Assembly (NCBI GenBank): GCA_963700475.1
Contig: CAVOXR010000015.1
Location: 186,001-250,000, forward strand
Reading direction: 5' to 3'
From: Prado023 sp963700475
GTDB taxonomy: Bacteria; Actinomycetota; Actinomycetes; S36-B12; CAIYMF01
DNA length: 64,000 nucleotides
Numbering within the stretch: position 1 is the stretch's first letter; the number at the start of each line of letters is the position of its first letter. The position numbers and the translations under genes were made by a program. Shown in pieces: positions 1 to 10,139 of this stretch. The notes beneath the pieces were generated by a model that worked only from the letters and a program-made list of their open reading frames with translations, searched no databases and was not told where the DNA came from.

Positions 1-729
1 CTGGTGGAGGAGATCACCTTCCGGGGGATCCTGCTGGAGCGCTTCGCGGTGAAGTGGCGGGTGGGCGTCGCCGTGATCGTCTCGGCGGTCTTCTTCGGGA
101 TCCTGCATGCGGACCCCATCGGCGCCGGCATGTTCGGCGTTGTCACCGGCCTTCTGTACCTGCGCACCGGGTCGCTCTGGCCGGGGATCCTCATCCACTT
201 CGTCAACAACTTGGTGGCCGTCATCGCCATCCGGGTCGCCGGACCCGAGGCGGCGGCGCAGAACCCGACGCTGTCCGAGTCGCTCATGTCCGCTGGACTG
301 TTCCTGGTGCTGAGCCTGCCGTTCCTGGTCTGGTTCATCTGGACGCACTGGCCCGCGCGGGGCAGCCTGACGCCCTACCAGCGCTACGAGATGCAGGCCG
401 GCCTCCCGTCTCGGACGTTCCGCCCGGTCGCATGGTCGGGCGCGGCGGCGCCCGTCCAGGTGGAGGCCACCAGCACACACGTGATGGTCAGCGATGCCAC
501 GGCGGCCCCTGTTGCCGTGCTGCCGCTGGAGCGTGTGCGGGCTGTCTACCCGTCGAATGTCCCGGGTGGCTCGCAGGTCGTCATCCTGCTCAACGACGGC
601 TCATGGACCACCATGCAGGTCCCGCCCGGCGACCCCAAGGCCAACCGGGCACTGGCCCTCACCCTCAGCGAGCGCGCCCAGCTGGCGGACCAGCCCGTCG
701 CTGCGGTTCGCCCGCCCGAGAGCTGGTAG
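1..729 (+). CDS. CPBP family intramembrane metalloprotease (C-terminal part)
   Basis: The gene is open at the left edge, so its start lies outside the window. Counting from the edge, the family motifs are visible: EExxxR at residues 3-8 (EEITFR), the FGILH histidine near 36, and IHFVNN near 65-70. These are the metal-site motifs of the CAAX-protease/bacteriocin-processing (Abi) family, which act inside the membrane. Hydrophobic segments follow to about residue 115. A soluble tail of about 120 residues then extends beyond the usual end of the family; its role is unknown. The TAG stop lies inside a palindromic repeat shared with 15736-15776. The downstream gene is convergent. Confidence 0.85.
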   Translation: MVEEITFRGILLERFAVKWRVGVAVIVSAVFFGILHADPIGAGMFGVVTGLLYLRTGSLWPGILIHFVNNLVAVIAIRVAGPEAAAQNPTLSESLMSAGLFLVLSLPFLVWFIWTHWPARGSLTPYQRYEMQAGLPSRTFRPVAWSGAAAPVQVEATSTHVMVSDATAAPVAVLPLERVRAVYPSNVPGGSQVVILLNDGSWTTMQVPPGDPKANRALALTLSERAQLADQPVAAVRPPESW

Positions 730-765
730 TCGATTCGGTCGATTGGATCGACCAGATCGACGGCC
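725..765. repeat. Dispersed intergenic palindrome, copy 1
   Basis: Bases 725-753 are identical over 29 bases to 15736-15764. The core is GGTCGAT-TGG-ATCGACC, a 7-bp stem with a 3-base loop, flanked by outer arms that pair partly here (GTCGA with TCGAC). It starts in the stop codon of the CPBP gene and lies between convergent genes. A transcription-stop or REP-like role is possible. There is no T-tract, so a classical intrinsic terminator is not shown. Confidence 0.7.
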
Positions 766-774
766 ACAACCGGG

Positions 775-3314
775 TCAGCCGCGGACCCGCTCGCTGCGTG
801 GGTCGTACATCGGGGCCAGTGAAACCCGGGCGGGAACGATCCTGTTCCCGACCTGCGCGTCCACTCTCCTGATGCGAGGAACTCGGCATCGACCGCCCGG
901 CCGACCTCGACCGGCGCGGAGTCGACCATGGCCAGCCCGACCGCCCCGCCGAGAGTGAACCCGTACGAGGCCGAACGCAGGTAGCCCACCTCGACGCCAT
1001 CGCGGCGCAGCACCTCCGCATGGACCATCATCGGCTCGGGGTCGGCGAGCAGGACCTGCACGAGCCGCCTCGTCGGCGCCCCGGCCGCACGCCTCGCCGC
1101 GAGCGCCTCCCGCCCCAGGAACCCGCCGGGTTTGTCCCAGGCGACCGCGAAGCCCAGCCCGGCCTCGAGCGGGTCGTCGGTGTTGTCGATGTCGTGGCCG
1201 TAGTCGCGGTAGGCCTTCTCCAGCCGCAGACTGCCCAGCGCCTTGAGCCCGCAGTGCCGAAGGCCGTGCGCCGCGCCCGCGACCACGATCTCGTCGTAGG
1301 CGGCCACCGCCATCTCGGCCGGCACGAACAACTCGTAGCCCAGCTCCCCGACGTAGGTGATCCGGGTGCACCACCCGAGCGCGAAGCCGAGGTCGATCTC
1401 GCGCGCCGCCCGGAACGGGAAGGCGGCATCCGACAGGTCCACCGAGGTCACCGCCGCCAGAACCTCGCGCGACTGGGGGCCCTGCACCGTGATCTGCGCC
1501 AGCCCGGAGGTGACGTCGGAGATCGACACCCGCGCGTCGCCGACGTGCCGGCGCAGCCAGGTGAGCACGTGCCGGTGCGCGGTGTCCGAGGCGACCACGA
1601 GGAAGTCGTCGTCAGCGTGCTTGGTGACGGTCACGTCAGCCTCGATCCTGCCGTCCCCGTTGAGCCACTGGGTGTAGGTGATCCGCCCCGGCTCGCCGTC
1701 CACCGCGTTGGCGCTCAGTCGATCGAGAAGCGCGCCGGCATCCGGCCCGGTCACCTCGAACTTCGCCATGAACGACATGTCGAACAGCCCCACGCCCTCG
1801 CGCACGGCGCGGTGCTCGGCGGCCCAGTGCTCCCAGAAGTCGGGGCGGCCCCAGGTGGGCGCGGGCTCAGAGGGGACGACCCCAGTACCGGCGAACCAGT
1901 CGGTGCCCTCCCACCCCGAGACGTCCTTGAACCACGCCCCCTGGGCAGCCATCCGCTCGTGCAGCGGCGAACGCTTCACCCCGCGCGCGGTGCGCATCGA
2001 GCGCCCCGGGTAGTGGCACTCGTAGACCATGCCCAGGCTCTCGACGGTGCGCGTCGCCCGATAGCGCGGCGTGGCCTGGTAGGGGTGCAGGCGGTCGATG
2101 TTCACGCCCGTGATGTCGATGTCCGGCGATCCCGTGGTGATCCAGTGCGCGATCGCCCGACCCCACCCGCCACCGGTGAGGATGCCGATCGAGTTCAGCC
2201 CGGCGGCCACGAAGTAGTTGCGCACTTCGGGCGCCTCGCCGATCACCGGCAGCAGGTCCGGCGTGAACGACTCAGGGCCGCAGAAGAACGTGTGGATCCC
2301 GGCATCGAGGGTCGCGGGCACCCGGCTCATCGCGGCCTCGACGTAGGGGCCCATCCGGTCCCAGTCCGGCGCGATCGTCCCGAAGGAGAAGTCCTCGGGG
2401 ATCCGACCGACGTTCCACGGCGCGCAGACCGTCTCGAACAGCCCCACCATCAGGCCGTCGCCCTCGGGGCGGATGTAGGTGAAGTTGCTCGGGTCCTCCA
2501 GGACGGGCCAGTCCGGATCGACCTCCGGCATGGGGCCGGTGATCAGGTAGTAGTGCTCGGCGGCCTGCAGCGGGATGCTCACTCCTGAGCGCTCGCCGAG
2601 CTGACGGGCCCACATGCCCGCGGCGTTGACGACGTACTCGCACTCGATGTCGCCCGCGGGTGTGCGCACGCCGACGACCGCGCCGTCGCGGGTCAGCACG
2701 TCGATCACGGGAGTTCCCTCGAGGAGAGTCGCCCCGCGCATGCGCGCCCCCTTGGCCAGCGCCATCGTGACGTCCACTGGGTTCACACGCCCGTCGGTCG
2801 GCGTGTAGAACGCCGCGAGGATGTCGTCGGTGCGGGCTGCCGGGAACAGCTCGCCGACCTCCTGGGCGCTGATCTCGTGGACGTCGACCCCGCAGTGCCG
2901 GTTGAACGCCGAGACCCGCCGGTACTCCTCGAGGCGTCCTTCGTCGGCGGCGACCTCGATCAGCCCGATCGGCCGGAAGCCCGTCGCCTGGCCGGTCTCG
3001 GCCTCGAGCCGGGAGTACAGGTCCTTGGTGTACATGCGCAGCTCGGTCGAGGTCTGCGAGGTCGATCCGAACGTGACCATCAGGCCGGCGGCGTGCCACG
3101 TGGTCCCGGACGTGAGGCGATCGCGCTCGAGCAGCACCGTGTCCGTCCAGCCTGCCTCGGCCAGGTGGTAGGCGATCGACGTGCCGATGATCCCCCCGCC
3201 GATGACGACCACGCGGGCCCGTCCAGGGAGGCTGGGGGATAGTGGGTCGGGGGTGGCGGCGATGGCGTGTGCGGGGGCGGCCCCGGCGGCGGCAGGAGCC
3301 TGGTGGGACGTCAC
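775..3314 (-). CDS. FAD-dependent oxidase with GcvT domain (dimethylglycine/sarcosine dehydrogenase-like), frame break near its C-terminus
   Basis: Likely oxidises an N-methylated glycine and passes the one-carbon unit to folate. The N-terminal half is a DAO-type FAD domain with GGGIIG near residues 39-44. The C-terminal half is an aminomethyltransferase (GcvT) domain, recognisable by LFDMSFMAKFEV and SLRLEKAYRDYG. The uninterrupted frame runs on to 546 with an unrelated tail. The conserved family ending (PARVSLAPMYDP..ERVRG) is instead in the next frame and stops at 775. A single-base frameshift therefore sits at about 850-870, either real or a sequencing error. The GTG at 3314 is preferred over an ATG at 3356, because the extra upstream residues look non-conserved. 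No glycine riboswitch or GCV genes are nearby. Confidence 0.82.
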
Positions 3315-3536
3315 GCGTACGACTCTAGTGAGCCCGAGGTCACGGTCTCCCGACACGGGATCCCTCCGGGTCGGTGGAGGGGTGCTGCGTGGCCCGTCTG
3401 CGTGCTCTGTGTGATTGGTCGGTCACTGGTCTAGCCAAAACCACACTCCTGTGATTATGCTCACCTCAGGGATGGCCACCATCTGATCGACGAGGACGCT
3501 GGGGAAGGCGAAACTCGCCGGGATCGGAGGTCGGCC

Positions 3537-4061
3537 ATGGCCGTGCATATGGTTGCTGAGCGCCCGGGTCTCACCCGCGGGGTTCTGTTCGTGCACTCCA
3601 CACAGCGTGCCTTGTGCCCGCATCTGGAGTGGGCGATCAGTGACGTGCTCGGGACGCGGGTGAGCCTTGACTGGCTGCCCCAACCCGTGCTGCCCGGGCA
3701 GGTGCGCGGCGAGGTGTCGTGGCAGGCCAAGCCGGGAACCGCCGCCCGCATCACGTCAGCCCTGCGCCAGTTCAAGACCGTGCGCTACGAGGTCGCCGAG
3801 GAGCCCGGCAAGGGCGCTGAGGGCGAGCGTTTCGCCGTCACCCCCGAGCTCGGGGTCTACCGGGCCACGATGGGTCCGCACGGCGACATCATGATCCACG
3901 AGGACCGCCTCCGCGCGATCCTCAACGCTGCTGGCGACGACCCGGCTGAGCTGCGCAACGGGCTGAACCTGATCCTGGGCGCTGCCTGGGACGCCGAGCT
4001 CGAGCCGTTCCGGCGAGCCGGTGACGGCGTGCCCGTACGGTGGCTGCACCAGGTGGTGTAG
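3537..4061 (+). CDS. DUF3145 family protein
   Basis: A 174-residue protein of the actinobacterial DUF3145 family. It is recognised by the N-terminal TRGVLFVHSTQRALCPHLEWA stretch and the ELRNGLNLILGAAWDAELEPFR segment near the C-terminus. No signal peptide or membrane segment is visible, so it is probably cytoplasmic. The molecular role is not known. It stands alone, divergent from the oxidase upstream and convergent with the acetyltransferase downstream. A strong hairpin follows at 4087-4123. Confidence 0.9.
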   Translation: MAVHMVAERPGLTRGVLFVHSTQRALCPHLEWAISDVLGTRVSLDWLPQPVLPGQVRGEVSWQAKPGTAARITSALRQFKTVRYEVAEEPGKGAEGERFAVTPELGVYRATMGPHGDIMIHEDRLRAILNAAGDDPAELRNGLNLILGAAWDAELEPFRRAGDGVPVRWLHQVV

Positions 4062-4086
4062 CTCCACAGACCTCGGGGGAGGAGCC

Positions 4087-4123
4087 GGCTGGCCCGGGCA
4101 GGGGAGACCCGCCCGGGCCAGCC
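4087..4123. terminator. Strong GC hairpin between convergent genes
   Basis: A perfect 13-bp stem (GGCTGGCCCGGGC with its complement) encloses an 11-base loop. It lies 26 bases after the DUF3145 stop, between convergent genes. It lacks a U-tract, as is common for actinobacterial stem-loops, and may act in both directions. Confidence 0.65.
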
Positions 4124-4264
4124 GCTTGTCCGGGCGGGTGCGTCGCGTTCGTGCCGCCCGAGGCGGAGTTGCGTTGCGCCAGCCACGCGAGAACGGCCGA
4201 GACGCAACTCGGCAGCGAGGGAGGCGGGAAGGACGCGGGGCGCCGGGCGTCCACGCCAGGGCCG

Positions 4265-5326
4265 TCAGCGGAACAGGGGGCGGTGCAGGCCGATGATCTC
4301 GCTCGTCACCGACATCCCGACGGATTCGTAGAGCCTCGTCGCACCGGTCGGGCTGGTGGCGTCGACCAGCAGGATCGTGCTGATGAAGCCACGCTGGATG
4401 TCGTCGGACAACCTGGCCCGGAGCAGGGCGCGCGCCACCCCCTGGCCCCGGTGCTCCGGAACAACGCCGAGGCTTGCCACGTAGCCGCAGTCATCGCTTG
4501 CGTAGCGGTTGGATCCCATGACATGTCCGACGATCTCGCCGTCATGGTCGGCAACCAGCCACTGAGTGGTGTCCTCAGTCTCCCCCCGATGGTGCTCTCG
4601 CCATTCGTCGAAGTCGAGCGGCGTGAAGTCGAAGTGATCGAGGAAGGCCAACGAACTGGCTGCGTGCATCCCTCGCCAGTCGGACTCGTCGCCCCGGAAG
4701 GGCCGGATCACGAACCCTGCCGGCAACGCCCCCTCCCCCGAGATGTCCTGCGGGGTGTCCGATGAGGTCGCGCTGCTCGGACCGTCCACCGACCAGTGGT
4801 CCACCTTCATGCGCCAGAAGCGGCGCACCTCGGTGAACCCTCGTTGCTCGAGGTCGGCGATCATGGCGCCGTCGTTGGCGTAGCAGCCGACCTTGGCAGT
4901 CGGCAGCGGAACCTCCGGATCCATGTAGAGCGCGTCCCACCGGTAGCGACCCTCCCTCAGGGAGGCATCGATGAGGGAGCCCTGGATCGCGTGAACACGG
5001 GCATCCCCGGGGCGGGCATACACATCGATCATCCAGCCGCGGCCGCTGGCCAGGCCGTCGAAGACGAACAAGGCCCCGACGAGCTCCGTCCCCCGCCATA
5101 CCGTTGCCGATCCGTACTCCCACCCGCAGTCGGGGTCGGCGATGACGTCGGTCACCTCCTCGATGTTGGACGAGGAATGGCCGCATCCCGAGATGTCCAC
5201 CGCCCGCATGAGCGCCGTGAGCGCCGGCACATCGTCGGGAGTCGTCGGACGCACGACGTGGCCCTCCGGAAGGCCCATCACCTCCCCGGCCAGCACCCGC
5301 CGGACGGACGGCGAGGGCGTCGTCAC
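4265..5326 (-). CDS. Tandem GNAT N-acetyltransferase
   Basis: A 353-residue protein with two GNAT-like halves. The C-terminal one (about residues 200-350) has a clear acetyl-CoA-binding segment, LGVVPEHRGQGVARALL, followed by ATRLYESVGM. The N-terminal half (about 20-180) is more divergent and lacks an obvious Q/RxxGxG/A motif, so it may be structural. GTG at 5326 is taken as the start because it overlaps the aceE stop in a GTGA arrangement, which implies translational coupling. A longer in-frame start at 5371 would lie inside aceE. Substrate unknown. Confidence 0.8.
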   Translation of the reverse strand: MTTPSPSVRRVLAGEVMGLPEGHVVRPTTPDDVPALTALMRAVDISGCGHSSSNIEEVTDVIADPDCGWEYGSATVWRGTELVGALFVFDGLASGRGWMIDVYARPGDARVHAIQGSLIDASLREGRYRWDALYMDPEVPLPTAKVGCYANDGAMIADLEQRGFTEVRRFWRMKVDHWSVDGPSSATSSDTPQDISGEGALPAGFVIRPFRGDESDWRGMHAASSLAFLDHFDFTPLDFDEWREHHRGETEDTTQWLVADHDGEIVGHVMGSNRYASDDCGYVASLGVVPEHRGQGVARALLRARLSDDIQRGFISTILLVDATSPTGATRLYESVGMSVTSEIIGLHRPLFR

Positions 5327-8049
5327 CCGCCGCCCTCCGTGCTGCCGGCGTCGGCGGCCGTGGGATCCCACAGGCGGTAGCGGTCCAGTGCCTCCCGGAC
5401 GACCTCACGGCCGATCTCGCCCCGCTCGGCCAGGGACAGCAGCGTGCGCACCACGATCGACTCGGCGTCGACCAGGAAGTGCCGACGCAGCGCCCCGCGG
5501 GTGTCGGACATGCCGAACCCGTCGGTGCCCAGGGTGGCGAAGTCGCCCGGGACCCACTTGCGGATCAGGTCGGGCAGGGCGTGCATGTAGTCCGAGACGG
5601 CCACGACCGGGCCGGGCCGGCCCTCGAGACGCGTCGTCACGTAGGGCACGCTCGTCTCGCCGGTGGGCTCGAACAGGTTGTGCTTGTCCGAGGCCAGGCC
5701 GTCCTTTCGCAGCTCGGTCCACGAGGTCACCGACCAGACATCGGCGGCCACGCCCCACTGCTCGGCCAGCATCCCCTGGGCCTTCAGCGCCCACGGAACC
5801 CCGACGCCCGAGGCCAGGATCTGGGCCTTGAGCGGGTGCTCGGCGGTTGACGGGTTGAGCAGGTACATGCCGCGCAGGAGCCCGTCCACGTCGAGGCCCT
5901 CGGGCTGCGGCGGCATGACGTAGGGCTCGTTGTAGAGCGTGATGTAGAAGAAGACGTTCTCCGAGTCCTCGCCGTACATCCGTCGCAGGCCGTCCTGCAC
6001 GATGTACCCGATCTCGTAGGCGTAGGCCGGGTCGTAGGCCACCACGGCGGGGTTGGTCATCGCGATGAGGTGGCTGTGGCCGTCCTCGTGCTGCAGGCCC
6101 TCGCCGTTGAGGGTGGTCCGCCCCGCAGTCGCGCCCATGACGAAGCCGCGGACCATCTGGTCGCCGGCCAGCCAGAAGGAGTCGGCGGTCCGCTGGAACC
6201 CGAACATCGAGTAGAAGATGTAGACGGGGATCATCGGCTGGTCATGCGTGGAGTACGCCGATCCCACGGCTGCGAACGACGCCACGGAACCGGCCTCATC
6301 GATGCCCTCGTGCAGGATCTGGCCGTTGGTGGCCTCCTTGTACGACAGCATCAGCTCGCGGTCCACGGACAGGTAGTTCTGGCCCTTCGGGTTGTAGATC
6401 TTCAGGGTCGGGAACAGCGCATCCATGCCGAACGTGCGCGCCTCGTCCGGGATGATCGGCACGAACCGGTAGCCGATGTCGGGGTCCCGGGTGAGGTCCT
6501 TGAACAGCCGCACGAAGGTCATCGTCGTGGCGACCTCCTGCTTGCCCGAGCCGCGCGTGACGATGTCGTAGGTCGACTGCGGCGGCTGAGCCAGCGGCCG
6601 CGACGTTGCCTGCCTGCGGGGCATCGAGCCGCCGAGCGCTGCCCGGCGCTCCATCATGTACTGGGTCTGCGGGTCGTCCGGTCCCGGCTTGTAGTACGGC
6701 GGCAGGTACTTGTCGAGCTGGTCGTCGGGGATCGGGATCTGCAGGCGGTCGCGGAACGTGCGCAGGTCCTCCAGCGACAGCTTCTTCATCTGGTGGGTCG
6801 CGTTGCGGCTCTCGAAGTGCTGGCCCAGGGACCAGCCCTTGATCGTCTTGGCGAGGATCACCGTGGGCTGCCCGGTGTGGCTGACGGCCGTGCGGTACGC
6901 CGAGTAGAGCTTGCGGTAGTCCATGCCGCCGCGCTTGAGCGCCCACAGCTGGTCGTCGGGGATGTCGGCGACCATGGCGGCGACGCGCGGGTCGCGGCCG
7001 AAGAAGTTCTTGCGCAGGAACGCGACGTCCTCCCCGCGGTAGGTCTGGTAGTCGCCGTCGGTCGTGTTGTTCATGAGCGCGACCAGCGCCCCGTCAGTGT
7101 CAAGGGCGAGCAGCCGGTCCCAGCCGCGGCCCCAGATCACCTTGATGACGTTCCAGCCGGCACCGCGGAAGTTCGACTCCAGCTCCTGGATGATGTTGCC
7201 GTTGCCACGCACCGGTCCGTCGAGGCGCTGCAGGTTGCAGTTGATGACGAACGTGAGGTTGTCCAGGCCCTCGCGCGCGGCGAGGCTGATGTTGCCCAGC
7301 GACTCCGGCTCGTCGGTCTCGCCGTCGCCGAGGAACGCCCACACCCGCTGCTGGCTGGTGTCCTTGATCCCGCGGTTGAGCAGGTACCGGTTGAATCGCG
7401 CCTGGTAGATCGCGTGCAGCGGGCCGAGGCCCATCGACACGGTCGGGAACTGCCAGAAGTCCGGCATCAGGCGGGGGTGCGGGTAGCTCGGCAGGCTGCC
7501 GGCCGGGTGCGAGAGCTCCTGGCGGAACCCGTCGAGCTGGTCCTCGGTGAGCACGCCCTCGAGGTAGGCCCGTGCGTAGATGCCGGGGGAGGCGTGGCCC
7601 TGGAAGAAGATCTGGTCACCACCTCCGGGCGCGTCGGGGCCGCGGAAGAAGTGGTTGAACCCGACCTCGTACATGGCTGCCGAGGACGCGTAGGACGAGA
7701 TGTGGCCGCCCACGCCGACGCCGGGGCGTTGGGCGCGGTGGACCATCATCGCGGCGTTCCACCGGGTCGCTGCGCGGATCCGGTACTCCATCGCCTCGTC
7801 GCCGGGGAAGGATGGCTCCTTGTCCGGCGAGATCGTGTTGATGTAGTCGGTGCTGCGCAGGGCGGGCACGCCGACGCTGCGCTCCGCCGAGCGGCGCAGG
7901 AGCTCGAGCATCAGGTATCGGGCGCGGGTGGGACCGGCGTTGTCGACGACGGCGTCGAGGGACTCGAGCCACTCGCTGGTCTCCGCAGGGTCGGCGTCGA
8001 CGTACTGGTCGGGCAGTCCACCGGGCATCAGCGGGTCGTAGTCGGACAC
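5323..8049 (-). CDS. aceE: Pyruvate dehydrogenase E1 component, homodimeric type
   Basis: Thiamine-diphosphate-dependent E1 of the pyruvate dehydrogenase complex, which decarboxylates pyruvate and acetylates lipoyl-E2. At 908 residues it matches the homodimeric AceE length. The TPP motif FLGDGETDEPES ... INCN begins near residue 241. Other family blocks include GGHISSYASSA, GFNHFFRG and the C-terminal WVPGDFATLGTDGFGMSDTR. GTG at 8049 is chosen because VSDYDPLMPGG fits the family start and a GAGAG ribosome site precedes it. E2 and E3 are not in the window. A GNAT gene is coupled at the 3' end, and DUF3052 is divergent upstream. Confidence 0.97.
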   Translation of the reverse strand: MSDYDPLMPGGLPDQYVDADPAETSEWLESLDAVVDNAGPTRARYLMLELLRRSAERSVGVPALRSTDYINTISPDKEPSFPGDEAMEYRIRAATRWNAAMMVHRAQRPGVGVGGHISSYASSAAMYEVGFNHFFRGPDAPGGGDQIFFQGHASPGIYARAYLEGVLTEDQLDGFRQELSHPAGSLPSYPHPRLMPDFWQFPTVSMGLGPLHAIYQARFNRYLLNRGIKDTSQQRVWAFLGDGETDEPESLGNISLAAREGLDNLTFVINCNLQRLDGPVRGNGNIIQELESNFRGAGWNVIKVIWGRGWDRLLALDTDGALVALMNNTTDGDYQTYRGEDVAFLRKNFFGRDPRVAAMVADIPDDQLWALKRGGMDYRKLYSAYRTAVSHTGQPTVILAKTIKGWSLGQHFESRNATHQMKKLSLEDLRTFRDRLQIPIPDDQLDKYLPPYYKPGPDDPQTQYMMERRAALGGSMPRRQATSRPLAQPPQSTYDIVTRGSGKQEVATTMTFVRLFKDLTRDPDIGYRFVPIIPDEARTFGMDALFPTLKIYNPKGQNYLSVDRELMLSYKEATNGQILHEGIDEAGSVASFAAVGSAYSTHDQPMIPVYIFYSMFGFQRTADSFWLAGDQMVRGFVMGATAGRTTLNGEGLQHEDGHSHLIAMTNPAVVAYDPAYAYEIGYIVQDGLRRMYGEDSENVFFYITLYNEPYVMPPQPEGLDVDGLLRGMYLLNPSTAEHPLKAQILASGVGVPWALKAQGMLAEQWGVAADVWSVTSWTELRKDGLASDKHNLFEPTGETSVPYVTTRLEGRPGPVVAVSDYMHALPDLIRKWVPGDFATLGTDGFGMSDTRGALRRHFLVDAESIVVRTLLSLAERGEIGREVVREALDRYRLWDPTAADAGSTEGGG

Positions 8050-8214
8050 GTGGGGGCCTCTCGGGTGATGGTCAGGTGCAGCGGGGGCAACTATTCCGCT
8101 TCCCGGCGGCACGTGCGCGTTGAGGTGGGCTTTGCAGGGCTTTGCGCACCATACTTGCGCCCAACGGTGCCGCACGACCGCGCGGCGCCAGCGACACGAG
8201 GTGAGGGGATACAG

Positions 8215-8628
8215 GTGGGTGCAACGGCCGACGACGCCGATCAGGCATCGGCGTTGGCCACACGGCTGGGCATGAGCACGGGGCAGACCGTCCAGGAGCT
8301 CGGGTACGACACCGACACCGACGATCTGGTTGCCGATGCGGTGATCGCCGCGACAGGGGAGCAGGCCGTCGACGAGGACTTCGATGGAGTCGTCGACATG
8401 GTCCTGATGTGGTGGCGGGAGGACGACGGCGACCTCGCCGACGCGCTGGTGGACGCGAAGGCGCCGTTGGCGGACAACGGGGTCGTGTGGCTCCTGACCC
8501 CGAAGTTCGGACGCGACGGAGCCCTGGAGCCGGCCGACATCGCCGACGCCGCGGCGACCTCGGGCCTTCGACGCACGACGTCGGTGACGCTCGCCCAGTG
8601 GCAGGCCGTCCGGCTCGTCTCGCGGTAG
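8215..8628 (+). CDS. DUF3052 family protein
   Basis: A 137-residue cytoplasmic protein of the actinobacterial DUF3052 family. It is recognised by LGMSTGQTVQELGYDTDTDD near the N-terminus, VDMVLMWWREDDGDLADALVDA in the middle, and VWLLTPKFGRDG. The start is GTG at 8215, with a strong AGGTGAGGGG ribosome site just upstream. It is divergent from aceE, an arrangement also seen in other actinomycetes. Function unknown. Confidence 0.88.
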   Translation: MGATADDADQASALATRLGMSTGQTVQELGYDTDTDDLVADAVIAATGEQAVDEDFDGVVDMVLMWWREDDGDLADALVDAKAPLADNGVVWLLTPKFGRDGALEPADIADAAATSGLRRTTSVTLAQWQAVRLVSR

Positions 8629-8670
8629 CTCAGGTCCGGTCAGCCGCGCAACCGGGGTGGGTCCGGGAGC

Positions 8671-9594
8671 TCAGCGGCGCCAGCGGCCGAACAACCCACC
8701 CACGGCATCCACGACGGTCAGGGCGCGGCCGACTGCGCCCAGCGGGGGGATCCCCGGGACGCCGTCGAGGACGGGGGCCAGCCGGACGAGGCCAGTGAGG
8801 TCGCGCACGTGCAGCGCTCCGGTCCGGTACAGGTGGCCGACGTTGCCACGCCCGCTGGTCGCGTCGATCACCAAGCGCGTCGGCGCCACCACCCCCGGGC
8901 CCATGTTCGGGTCCTCGGGGAGCTCCGCGGTGCGCCAGTGGCCCCCGCGGGCACCGGCCCCGACCACCCGCTCCGGCGTCACGGCGGTGAACGACCCAGT
9001 CACGTGCTTGCGTCCCGCGAGGGCGCCCGTGGTGTCGATCAGGGCGAACAGCCCGATGCCCAGCAGCTCTTCCGGCGCGGTCGTGCCGCACTGCTCGAGG
9101 TCGAGTGCCGCGATGCTCAGCTGGTAGGTCATGGCGTTCATGACGGTCAGGACCGGCAGGGGCCCCAGCGGCGAGGACGTGTGCACCAGCCCCCAGGTTC
9201 CCGGCCCGTCCGAGCCCAGCCACTCGCTCGTGGTGGCCCGCGCCTCCGACAGCCCGGCCAGGACGTCGTCGAACGGGAGGTCTGCCGTGGCTTCCCGGAC
9301 CTGCTCGTCGACGGCGTCCGCGTCGTAGTACCCAGCATCCCCGTCATGGGCATCGGCAAGGAGGTCGGTCAGTGTGCGCCCGGACTCCCACTGGCCCAGG
9401 CGAGCGATCAGCTCGCGAGCCGTCCAACCCTGCTTGCGCGAGGGAGCGTCGGGGTCGACCTCGGCGGCAACGCCCTCAAAGAGCTCCCACGCGCGGTCGA
9501 TGTCGGCCGCGAGTGAGGACAGCTCACCGGAGACGAGTCCGTGCTCGTGCAGGTCCGGCTCCAGCCCGGGCGGGAGCGGATGGGGGTCGACCAT
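8671..9594 (-). CDS. Maleylpyruvate isomerase N-terminal (DinB-like, mycothiol-type) domain protein
   Basis: A 307-residue protein with an N-terminal four-helix DinB/MDMPI-like domain: WTARELIARLGQWE gives the conserved W/H region, and ALDLEQCGTT lies further on. Members of this fold use mycothiol or a metal. The C-terminal third resembles the sterol-carrier-like half of such proteins. The exact substrate cannot be read from sequence. It is convergent with DUF3052 and divergent from the peroxiredoxin. Confidence 0.65.
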   Translation of the reverse strand: MVDPHPLPPGLEPDLHEHGLVSGELSSLAADIDRAWELFEGVAAEVDPDAPSRKQGWTARELIARLGQWESGRTLTDLLADAHDGDAGYYDADAVDEQVREATADLPFDDVLAGLSEARATTSEWLGSDGPGTWGLVHTSSPLGPLPVLTVMNAMTYQLSIAALDLEQCGTTAPEELLGIGLFALIDTTGALAGRKHVTGSFTAVTPERVVGAGARGGHWRTAELPEDPNMGPGVVAPTRLVIDATSGRGNVGHLYRTGALHVRDLTGLVRLAPVLDGVPGIPPLGAVGRALTVVDAVGGLFGRWRR

Positions 9595-9663
9595 TGGCCA
9601 ATCCTGCCAGTGCCATGGAGGATTGGCGCACCAAGGTAGTGCTCTCTATGAGGAGGAACTGAG

Positions 9664-10119
9664 ATGTCGGTCACGGTCGGCCAGGAAGCGCCGGACTTCA
9701 CACTGGTGAACCAGGACGGTGATGCGGTCACCCTGTCGGACCTGCGTGGCCGCAAGGTGGTGCTGGTGTTCTACCCCTTTGCCTTCTCGGGTCTGTGCAC
9801 CGACGAGTGGTGCAACGTGCGTGACCGTATCGGCGCCTTTGACGACGACACCGTCCTGCTCGGGATCTCCGTGGACACCAAGCACGCGCTCAAGGCGTTC
9901 AAGGCCGCTGAGGGCCTTGGCTACGACCTGCTCAGCGACTTCTGGCCGCATGGTGCCGTGGCCCAGGAGTACGGGGTGTTCCTGCCCGACCGCGGCATGG
10001 CCACCCGGGCCTCGTTCGTCCTGGACCGCGAGGGCGTCGTGCGCTGGGCGGTCGTCGGTGGCACCGGCGACGTCCGCAACCCCGACGACTACCGCGAGGC
10101 CCTGGCCGCGATCGCCTGA
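9664..10119 (+). CDS. ahpE: Peroxiredoxin, AhpE type
   Basis: A thiol peroxidase that reduces peroxides and peroxynitrite. At 151 residues it matches the small AhpE class of mycobacteria. The peroxidatic cysteine is Cys45 in the motif PFAFSGLC; a second cysteine, Cys50, follows in TDEWC. A strong AGGAGG ribosome site precedes the ATG. It is a single-gene unit, with a repeat array and a tRNA gene downstream. The reductant (mycothiol/mycoredoxin or thioredoxin) is inferred from the family only. Confidence 0.9.
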   Translation: MSVTVGQEAPDFTLVNQDGDAVTLSDLRGRKVVLVFYPFAFSGLCTDEWCNVRDRIGAFDDDTVLLGISVDTKHALKAFKAAEGLGYDLLSDFWPHGAVAQEYGVFLPDRGMATRASFVLDREGVVRWAVVGGTGDVRNPDDYREALAAIA

Positions 10120-10139
10120 CCCTCAGGGGCGGCCGAGCC

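Noticed and set aside
1020..2588. A 522-codon open frame opposite the dimethylglycine dehydrogenase-like gene
   Set aside because: It is a shadow of third-position GC in the real gene. Its translation is rich in Arg, Val, Gly and His and shows no domain.
775..3314. Glycine riboswitch for the GcvT-containing oxidase
   Set aside because: The 200 bases upstream (3315-3530) lack the conserved aptamer elements, and the next gene is divergent.
6070..8214. Long plus-strand frame leading into DUF3052
   Set aside because: It lies opposite aceE and has no domain. DUF3052 has its own ribosome site and start at 8215.
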